From UBA9845 sp051889975 (GTDB taxonomy: Bacteria; Bacillota; Clostridia; Christensenellales; UBA1242): a stretch of DNA of 7,389 bases. Location: the NCBI GenBank assembly GCA_051889975.1, contig JBJFDJ010000031.1, positions 1 to 7,389 of the forward strand. Reading direction: 5' to 3'. Position numbers and translations under genes: made by a program. The notes beneath the pieces are model-generated. The model was not told the DNA's origin, made no database searches, and saw only the letters and a list, made by a program, of their open reading frames with translations. Below are positions 5,461 through 7,389 of this stretch, in pieces (the stretch's first letter is position 1; the number at the start of each line of letters is the position of its first letter).

Positions 5461-5479
5461 AAATAGTTTTATTTTTAAT
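5456..5479 (+). terminator. AT-only hairpin at the end of the glycosyltransferase gene
   Basis: ATTAAAAATA (5456-5465) and TATTTTTAAT (5470-5479) form a perfect 10-base stem with a four-base loop, overlapping the stop codon. It lacks G-C pairs and a T run after the stem, so it is a weak terminator at best. No better terminator was seen for this gene. Confidence 0.35.
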
Positions 5480-5481
5480 CA

Positions 5482-5622
5482 GTTAAATATTAATTAACTT
5501 TCATTCTTTAATTAGCAAAAAGCATTTAAATGTGCTGATGTAAATTTATTAAAACTTAACTATAATTTGTGTATATGAGAAAAAAATAAATTTAATGTTA
5601 AAATTAGTTTTCATTCTTTAAT
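5482..5622. repeat. Short direct repeats in the spacer after the glycosyltransferase
   Basis: TTTCATTCTTTAAT occurs at 5499-5512 and 5609-5622, 110 bases apart. Each is preceded by a GTTAAA-containing stretch (from 5482 and from 5597), making units of about 26-31 bases. A third, partial relative (TTAAATATTA...TTTTCAT, about 5626-5652) runs into the 3' end of the minus-strand gene. The rest of 5480-5641 is AT-rich with no supported gene. Confidence 0.6.
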
Positions 5623-5641
5623 AAATTAAATATTAGTAAAA

Positions 5642-6106
5642 TTAATTTTCATCATATTCTGATGTTTTAACAAACGAGTCTATTTTTGGTTCAACTTTTT
5701 TTGTCGATTCTGCTTCAACTTTTTTTACGCTTTTTTTGGTTAGTTTTGGCAGTAACTCCAAAACTTTTTCTAGCATAGGATTGTTGAGATTTTTAATTAA
5801 TGAGTGAAGTAATTCGTTCTGCTGATTTTTTAAGGTTTCGGCAGAATTTTCTTTTGATTGGTTTAACAATATGGGCAATAAAGACATAAGCAAATTGCTG
5901 TCACTTGCATTAAGTGTGCTTACAGGCTGTTCGCTTTGTGCTTCTGCTTTGCTAGACATAACATCAACACTTTGATTTGATTTTGCATAATTCATATTGT
6001 TGTAGTTAACTTGCATTTTATCAAGTATCTCATTTATGCTAGATTGTTTTATTTGTTCGCTTTTTTCAATGTTATTATTAACTTTGACGCCATTAATTAA
6101 AATCAT
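5642..6106 (-). CDS. Hypothetical protein, 154 residues, divergent from the protease operon
   Basis: I do not recognise a family. After MILINGVKVNNNIEKSEQ the protein has a long polar, Ser/Asn/Gln-rich stretch (about 20-65) that looks disordered. A Leu-rich amphipathic region follows, with NLLMSLLPILLNQSK (about 71-85) and NPMLEKVLELLPKLTKKS (about 113-130). It ends in a Lys/Glu tail (VKKVEAESTKKVE) with a highly acidic end. There is no signal peptide or cleavable leader, and the short Leu-rich helices are too interrupted for membrane spans. AAGGAG (6118-6113) lies six bases before the ATG, so the start is firm. It is transcribed away from the 105-residue protein and protease across a 69-base spacer that probably holds both promoters, suggesting joint control. 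An oligomerising or partner-binding helical role is conceivable but not shown. Confidence 0.8.
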   Translation of the reverse strand: MILINGVKVNNNIEKSEQIKQSSINEILDKMQVNYNNMNYAKSNQSVDVMSSKAEAQSEQPVSTLNASDSNLLMSLLPILLNQSKENSAETLKNQQNELLHSLIKNLNNPMLEKVLELLPKLTKKSVKKVEAESTKKVEPKIDSFVKTSEYDEN

Positions 6107-6132
6107 TTAAAACTCCTTCATTATCATAATAA

Positions 6133-6150
6133 TATATGTTTTCATATAAT
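6133..6150. promoter_or_regulatory. Divergent promoter region with a central palindrome
   Basis: TATATG (6133-6138) and CATATA (6143-6148) are perfectly complementary around TTTT. A TATAAT at 6145-6150 on the plus strand is a candidate -10 for the 105-residue gene, but no good sigma-A -35 box lies 17 bases upstream. CATATAAT (6143-6150) with TCATAAT at 6124-6130 also loosely resembles a sigma-E promoter, though its 12-base spacer is short. The dyad could be a shared operator. All of this is tentative. Confidence 0.35.
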
Positions 6151-6175
6151 AATTTAGTTAAAAAAGGTGGAAAAA

Positions 6176-6493
6176 ATGGATTTTAATGATTATTGTAAGT
6201 CAACAAAGTTTGATAGCTCTAGCAAAACTGCAAGCGCAAAACTTCAAAATGATGTAAAAACTCAAACTTCAACGGGGCAAATTGATGAGCAAAACATAAG
6301 GCAGACTTTAAACAGATATCAAGGAATGTCGCAAAGTGATTTGATGCAGGAACTTATCAAAGAGACAAACAAACAAAAACAAAACGGCAAATTGAATGAC
6401 CAAAAGCTTGCAGAACTGGGCAGTCAACTAAAGCCAATGCTAGACGACAATCAAAAGACAAAATTAGACGAAATTTTAAAAATATTGAGGTGA
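6176..6493 (+). CDS. Hypothetical 105-residue protein upstream of the protease
   Basis: I do not recognise a named family. The N-terminus MDFNDYCKSTKFDSSSK is followed by a Ser/Thr/Gln-rich linker. A helical C-terminal half follows, about residues 38-105, with NIRQTLNRYQGMSQSDLMQEL, KETNKQKQNGKL and LKPMLDDNQKTKLDEILKIL. It is soluble, with no signal peptide. The start was set at ATG 6176 because AGGTGG (6165-6170) lies five bases before it. An in-frame GTG at 6167 overlaps this ribosome binding site and is unlikely. The stop is TGA, and the protease GTG follows after only three bases in the same frame, with the protease ribosome binding site inside the last codons. The two are therefore probably translationally coupled. 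It may be a partner, inhibitor or substrate of the protease, by context only. Confidence 0.75.
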   Translation: MDFNDYCKSTKFDSSSKTASAKLQNDVKTQTSTGQIDEQNIRQTLNRYQGMSQSDLMQELIKETNKQKQNGKLNDQKLAELGSQLKPMLDDNQKTKLDEILKILR

Positions 6494-6496
6494 AAT

Positions 6497-7389
6497 GTGT
6501 TCTTTCATAAAATAGATAGCAAACTTTTAAGTTTGGTTAAAACTCAATCTTCAAATCAGCAAGTCAATTGTTTTGTGTATGCAAAAAATTTTTATTATGC
6601 CAAAAGATATTTAAAAAATCAGTTTGATAAAAATTTAAAAGAATATCCATTTATCAATGCTTTTGGGTTAAATATAAGCATAGACAAAATCCTTTCACTG
6701 GCAAAAAAAAGTGATATAACTTACATATCAAGCGTTGCAAAAGTTTTTGCTCAAATGGACCAAACCAGAAAGATTATGAACATTGACGAAGTTCAAAAAA
6801 ATTTAGATGGCGAAGGCGTGACCATTGCCATAATTGACACTGGCATTTGTGAGCACCTAGACTTTTGCTCGTTTGACAACAGAATTGTTTTGTTTAAAGA
6901 CTTTGTAAACGGCAAGGAATATCCTTATGATGACAATGGGCATGGAACTTTTGTTGCAGGTGTGATAGGTGGCAACGGATTTTTAAGTGGAAAAAAATAT
7001 CAGGGAGTTGCGCCAAAGAGCAAAATCATTATGTGCAAAGCACTTGATAAAAATGGCGAAACAGGGGCAACAACAATTTTAGAAGCAATGCAATGGATAT
7101 ATGACAACCACAGGCAATATAACATAAGAGTTGTGTGCATGAGTTTTGGCAGTCAGCCCTTAATAAGTGGTGACCCACTTATGCTTGGCGCCGAAGCCTT
7201 GTGGAATGCTGGCATTATTGTTGTTGCGGCAGCGGGGAATAGTGGGCCAAGCGCAAAAACAATTAAAAGCCCCGGCATAAGCCCGAAAATTATAACTGTT
7301 GGCGCGTTAGATGACGGCAGAAAAACTGGTGAAATAAACGAAAAAAACTTTAAATTGGCCGAATTTTCAAGCCGAGGACCTGCATTTAA
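6497..7389 (+). CDS. Intracellular subtilisin-like serine protease (S8, AprX type), 3' end outside window
   Basis: The frame is open from GTG 6497 to the window end (297 residues seen). The catalytic Asp114 lies in IAIIDTGI and His149 in DDNGHGTFVAG. The oxyanion Asn248 is in VVAAAGNSGP, followed by SPGISPKIITVGALDDG and FSSRGP. The catalytic Ser (GTSMA block) would lie just beyond the edge. The order and spacing match Bacillus AprX, a cytoplasmic S8 peptidase. Residues about 24-86 resemble an I9-like pro-region; there is no signal peptide, so an intracellular role is likely. GTG 6497 is the only start near the ribosome binding site GAGGTGA (6487-6493). ATG 6495 is in another frame and soon hits TAG; TTG 6533 is a less likely alternative. 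It shares a transcript with the 105-residue protein. Confidence 0.9.
   Translation, partial: MFFHKIDSKLLSLVKTQSSNQQVNCFVYAKNFYYAKRYLKNQFDKNLKEYPFINAFGLNISIDKILSLAKKSDITYISSVAKVFAQMDQTRKIMNIDEVQKNLDGEGVTIAIIDTGICEHLDFCSFDNRIVLFKDFVNGKEYPYDDNGHGTFVAGVIGGNGFLSGKKYQGVAPKSKIIMCKALDKNGETGATTILEAMQWIYDNHRQYNIRVVCMSFGSQPLISGDPLMLGAEALWNAGIIVVAAAGNSGPSAKTIKSPGISPKIITVGALDDGRKTGEINEKNFKLAEFSSRGPAF

Noticed and set aside
5561..5566. Perfect TATAAT in the spacer after the glycosyltransferase
   Set aside because: No acceptable -35 box at the right distance and no plus-strand gene downstream until 6176; chance match in AT-rich DNA.
6491..6493. TGA as a sense codon (alternative code) joining the 105-residue protein and the protease
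   Set aside because: All other coding regions lack in-frame TGA and use TGG for Trp, and a good ribosome binding site sits directly before the GTG.

Overview
The window looks like a piece of a very AT-rich, low-GC Gram-positive (Clostridia-like) chromosome, probably from a metagenome assembly. The reasons are the AT-rich intergenic DNA, Shine-Dalgarno sites of the AGGAG/GGAGG type, sigma-A style promoters, T-tailed terminators, a BclA/exosporium-type collagen-like protein suggesting a spore former, and an AprX-type cytoplasmic subtilase. TGA is used as a stop and TGG for Trp, so the standard bacterial code applies. The species cannot be named from the sequence. A run of exactly 100 Ns (4246-4345) is an assembly gap, so what lies left and right of it may not be truly adjacent.

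Left part (1-2692): a tRNA-Leu(CAA) cut by the left edge and read leftward from its own promoter; about 450 bp of AT-rich DNA with a 45-bp-period repeat and small dyads; a well-promoted gene for a PLP-dependent alpha-oxoamine synthase that most resembles bacterial serine palmitoyltransferase; an intergenic region with two hairpins, the second T-tailed; and a lone ABC-type ATPase with several catalytic motifs altered, closed by a compact terminator.

Middle part (2693-4245): a short Cys-rich, collagen-like (Gly-X-Thr) protein preceded by a sequence matching mother-cell sporulation promoters (sigma-K/sigma-E type) and followed by a terminator. Facing it is an unrecognised 233-residue protein with its own strong promoter and terminator.

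Right part (4346-7389): a family 2 glycosyltransferase with a TPR-like C-terminal region, which starts just after the gap and lacks a visible ribosome binding site; an AT-rich spacer with short direct repeats; and a divergent locus. The divergent locus has an unknown 154-residue protein on the minus strand and, on the plus strand, an unknown 105-residue protein followed 3 bp later by an intracellular S8 protease. The protease is cut by the right edge before its catalytic Ser.

Most genes are single transcription units. The only clear operon is the 105-residue protein plus the protease. A functional link between the glycosyltransferase and the Thr-rich collagen-like protein (sugar decoration of a spore surface filament) is possible but inferred. 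The best candidates for something undescribed are the degenerate stand-alone ABC ATPase, the divergent small-protein/AprX locus, and the serine palmitoyltransferase-like enzyme in a Clostridia-like genome.
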